Shown here in pieces: positions 63,215-64,000 of a DNA stretch of 64,000 nt (positions are counted from its first letter, which is position 1; each line of letters starts with the position of its first letter). Both the position numbers and the translations under genes were made by a program. The stretch spans positions 651,001-715,000 of the forward strand of contig NZ_CP019952.1 in assembly GCF_002021815.1 (NCBI RefSeq), read 5' to 3'. The notes under the pieces are model-generated. The model was not told where the DNA came from, made no database searches, and saw nothing but the letters and a program-made list of their open reading frames with translations. The DNA is from Pseudomonas parafulva. GTDB lineage: Bacteria; Pseudomonadota; Gammaproteobacteria; Pseudomonadales; Pseudomonadaceae.

Positions 63215-64000
63215 TCAAAGCTTGAGGGCGTTGGCCAGGCGCAGCATGGCCGCTTCGATCTCGTAGGCCGTGAGCGAGGAATACCCCAGCAGCCAGCCAT
63301 GGGTCTGCGGCTCGCCCAGGTACAGGCTGCTCAGGCCCGACAGCTGCACGCCGGCTGTGGCCGCCTGGCGAATGGTCTTTTCTTCGGACCAGCCTGGCTT
63401 GAGCAGGCAGGGGATCTGCAAGCCACCTGGCGGCAGGTGGGCGGTGACCACCGGGCTCAGGTACTTGGCGATGGCATCGTGCATCACCGCCCGGCGCCCG
63501 GCGTACAACTTGCGCATGGCGCGTACGTGGGCGTTGTAGTGCCCGTCCTCCATGAAGCGCGCCAGGGTCAACTGCAAGACCTGCGGGGTGTGGCCATCCA
63601 TCATGCTGCGGGCATAGGCGAAAGGCTTGACCAGTTCGGGCGGCAGCACGATGTAGCCCATGCGCAGGCCAGGGTAGAGGGTCTTGCTGAAGGTGCCGAT
63701 GTACAGGGTGCGCTGGTACCGATCCAGGCCCTGCACGCAGGCGGTGGGCTGGCCGTCGTAGTGAAACTCGCTGTCGTAGTCGTCCTCGATGATCCACTTG
63801 GCTTTTTGTGCGGCCCAGTTGATCAGCTCCAGCCGGCGCTCCAGGGGCAGGGTCGCGCCCGTGGGGTACTGGTGCGAGGGGGTGACGTACACGCAGTTGG
63901 CGCCGCTGCGGTCGGCGAACAGCAGGTCGGTGCGGATGCCCCGTTCGTCCACGTCGATGGGCAACACCTTGGTTTCGGCGATGGCGAACGCCTTGCGGGC
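63215..64000 (-). CDS. MocR-type GntR regulator with aminotransferase domain, 5' end cut by window
   Basis: The visible part (about 262 residues) is the aminotransferase-like domain of a MocR regulator. The PLP lysine is in IGTFSKTLYPGLRMGY, and the Asp of the pyridine ring contact is in IIEDDYDSEFHYDG. The N-terminal GntR DNA-binding domain lies beyond the right edge; the frame continues to the end (AETKVLPIDVDERG). It converges on the SHMT-like gene with a nine-base gap. MocR proteins often control PLP or amino-acid genes next to them, so the SHMT-like gene or the N-oxygenase operon is a likely target. Confidence 0.85.
   Translation of the reverse strand, partial: ARKAFAIAETKVLPIDVDERGIRTDLLFADRSGANCVYVTPSHQYPTGATLPLERRLELINWAAQKAKWIIEDDYDSEFHYDGQPTACVQGLDRYQRTLYIGTFSKTLYPGLRMGYIVLPPELVKPFAYARSMMDGHTPQVLQLTLARFMEDGHYNAHVRAMRKLYAGRRAVMHDAIAKYLSPVVTAHLPPGGLQIPCLLKPGWSEEKTIRQAATAGVQLSGLSSLYLGEPQTHGWLLGYSSLTAYEIEAAMLRLANALKL

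Overview
The window looks like chromosomal DNA of a Pseudomonas of the P. putida group. The evidence is the high GC content, Pseudomonas-type REP elements (palindromes of the type gggagcggcc...gccgcgatgggc), a tmRNA of the Pseudomonas kind, and many gene families typical of the genus. The only clearly different stretch is about 52.8-56.1 kb. It has lower GC and lies against the 3' end of the tmRNA gene, as expected for an integrated island. No IS element, CRISPR array, rRNA or tRNA was seen.

Layout. 0-16 kb is mostly housekeeping: a truncated rluE, an Lrp-type regulator, a DUF6515 exported protein, a cation diffusion facilitator, hrpB, a LysE exporter, an amidohydrolase plus PuuP-type permease pair facing a LuxR-type regulator, NYN and DEDDh nucleases, a YedA-type exporter and rhlE. 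16-27 kb holds a flavoprotein, an HDAC-like amidohydrolase, an Ais-like phosphatase, tesB with an overlapping HAD phosphatase, a zinc-free MDR reductase, a tightly coupled three-gene iron/heme/corrinoid-type ABC importer and a GabP-type permease. 28-33.5 kb is a translationally coupled stressosome-like operon (RsbR, RsbS, RsbT, an ATPase-SpoIIE fusion) that runs into a histidine kinase and a hybrid kinase/response regulator. A TonB-dependent siderophore receptor and a NERD-helicase follow.

38.3-47.9 kb matches in gene content and order what I recall of the itaconate-degradation (rip/ict-ich-ccl) locus of P. aeruginosa: a divergent LysR gene, itaconyl-CoA hydratase, acyl-CoA dehydrogenase, MmgE/PrpD protein, family III CoA-transferase, citramalyl-CoA lyase and a DctPQM TRAP transporter. 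Next come an exported argininosuccinate-lyase-like protein with an altered active site, a duplicated REP block, and a two-gene phototrophy unit. That unit is a retinal proton-pump rhodopsin with Gly at the proton-donor position plus a Blh beta-carotene oxygenase.

52.8-56.1 kb is the candidate tmRNA-linked island. It carries an HNH endonuclease and a DUF2075 nuclease-helicase, and its far side has a degenerate copy of the tmRNA 3' end. 57-64 kb is the most unusual part. One four-gene operon encodes an AurF-type diiron N-oxygenase with all seven metal ligands, its probable ferredoxin-reductase partner, a class I amidotransferase and an ABM-fold monooxygenase. Beside it are an MFS transporter and, divergently, a serine hydroxymethyltransferase homologue whose PLP-binding lysine is alanine. 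A MocR-type regulator, cut by the window edge, faces that gene. I consider this N-oxygenase/lysine-less SHMT locus the best candidate for an undescribed pathway.
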